Part shown: positions 32,997 through 33,737 of the stretch, piece by piece | Layout of the letters: the number at the start of each line of letters is the position of its first letter | How positions within the stretch are numbered: position 1 is the stretch's first letter | Assembly: GCA_021797635.1 (NCBI GenBank) | Contig: JAJZZI010000162.1 | Location: 1,409-35,145 of the forward strand | Length of the DNA stretch: 33,737 nt | From: Bacillota bacterium | Lineage (GTDB): Bacteria > Bacillota > Sulfobacillia > Sulfobacillales > Sulfobacillaceae | Direction: 5' to 3' | Program-made: the position numbers and the translations under genes | Notes under the pieces: model-generated | Told to the model about the DNA's origin: nothing | The model's database searches: none | Seen by the model: the letters and a program-made list of their open reading frames with translations, nothing else

Positions 32997-33737
32997 GTGA
33001 ACCGTGTTTCAGAACGTATGCACCGACGATATCGAACATGGATTGCCTCGGGATTAGGTCTCGGCCTGTTGGGGGCTGTTACGGGACTCATAAGTTCCGC
33101 TAGTATTGGCCATCATCGCACCCAGGTATCGACTCCCGTAGGTTCCCCTTACCAAACCGCCCTTCGTTCGCGACCATCTCACATTGGGTCGCTAACCACG
33201 ATTCAGCTACCGTCTGTGCCTTTGCATGGCACGGGTCTCACGGTCGGTGGTATCGGGATGACACGGCTCGGATTGATCTGGCTGAGCTACACAGGCTCTC
33301 ACACTACCGTGTGGCTCGATCCGTGGCATGGGCACGTGCATCCGATTCTCCATTTCGCCGCCACGTTGCAGTTCTTCTCACCCACGGCAACCTGGGTCAC
33401 CGGAACCTGGATGGTGTTCTCCGTGACCCAAGGGGCGCCGCCCAAAGTGACTCGGCAGGTGTGGTGGCTTAACCTGGCCACCGGCCACTACCGCACGTTT
33501 TCCGTCTCGCCGGTTTGTGATGGATTTACCGCTCCGGGGATCTGGGGTTGCACGACCGGTGGGAATAGTCATCAACCCGGCATCGAACTGTCAGAAATCC
33601 ACCCGACATTGCCACCGAAACCACTCCCTCCGGCATTGTCAGTCCTCTTGGCGGGACCAAAACGCTGGTTTGTCCAGTGGGGACCGCCTCGCACCGTAAC
33701 CATTCAAGGCGCCGAATTTGTGCAATCCGAGCGCTTG
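32997..33737 (+). CDS. unknown exported or membrane-anchored protein (3' end outside window)
   Basis: An open frame of 247 codons reaches the window end without a stop. GTG start, with GAGAGG 9 nt upstream; ATG at codon 8 is an alternative. The basic N-terminus (MNRVSERMHRRYRTW) followed by a hydrophobic stretch (IASGLGLGLLGAVTGLISSA) is a signal anchor or signal peptide. The rest is rich in Thr, Gly, Pro and Trp with beta-type alternation (TWVTGTWMVFSV, RQVWWLNLATGHYRTFSV), suggesting an extracellular beta-rich domain. Two cysteines (VCDGF, WGCTTG), 13 residues apart, could form a disulfide. I do not recognise the family. Confidence 0.7.
   Translation, partial: MNRVSERMHRRYRTWIASGLGLGLLGAVTGLISSASIGHHRTQVSTPVGSPYQTALRSRPSHIGSLTTIQLPSVPLHGTGLTVGGIGMTRLGLIWLSYTGSHTTVWLDPWHGHVHPILHFAATLQFFSPTATWVTGTWMVFSVTQGAPPKVTRQVWWLNLATGHYRTFSVSPVCDGFTAPGIWGCTTGGNSHQPGIELSEIHPTLPPKPLPPALSVLLAGPKRWFVQWGPPRTVTIQGAEFVQSERL

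Overview
The window reads as chromosome of an acid-tolerant, endospore-forming Firmicute, most like Sulfobacillus or a relative. This is inferred from four spore-former gene families (prkA, yhbH, spoVR, YIEGIA), a KimA-type K+ importer, strong AGGAGG-type ribosome binding sites with many GTG and TTG starts, and a moderately high G+C judged by eye. No rRNA, tRNA or CRISPR array is visible. Nearly everything from 0.5 to 29.4 kb lies on the minus strand, so read that part right to left.

Layout. (1) 1-550: apparent 3' end of an IS605/IS1341-type element (TnpB tail, a candidate omega-RNA region and the right-end hairpin). (2) 0.55-8.25 kb, minus: citrate synthase, a 100-residue unknown, and glutamate synthase small and large subunits. 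This links the TCA cycle to glutamate synthesis. About 580 bp of leader and promoter sequence precede gltB. (3) 8.8-9.4 kb, plus: a Nudix ADP-sugar pyrophosphatase. (4) 9.4-23.7 kb, minus: a potassium block. In transcription order it holds a KimA-like transporter, a GAF-domain sensor kinase, a KdpE-type regulator, a first kdp cluster (A-B-C-small ORF-F), a strong terminator and a second complete cluster (small ORF-F-A-B-C). (5) 23.8-28.4 kb: a small zinc-ribbon membrane protein on plus, overlapping tail to tail with the sporulation trio prkA-yhbH-spoVR on minus. (6) 28.5-30.5 kb: corA (minus) and a YIEGIA protein (plus), divergent, with a forespore sigma-G-like promoter before the latter. (7) 30.5-33.7 kb: accessory DNA with a Uma2-family protein, unassigned sequence, a broken serine recombinase gene, inverted repeats that may be recombinase sites, and the start of an unknown exported protein cut by the window end.

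The most interesting part is the potassium block. It has two whole KdpFABC systems with different gene order. Each has its own short single-helix protein ending just before kdpF. The KdpA of one copy has unusual filter loops. The local regulator is paired with a kinase that lacks the KdpD input module. Three TTTACAT repeats, the last forming the -35 element, stand before kdpA of the copy next to the regulator. I infer one K+ regulon with two pumps of different property or expression plus a KimA-type symporter, as might suit an acidophile that keeps a reversed membrane potential.
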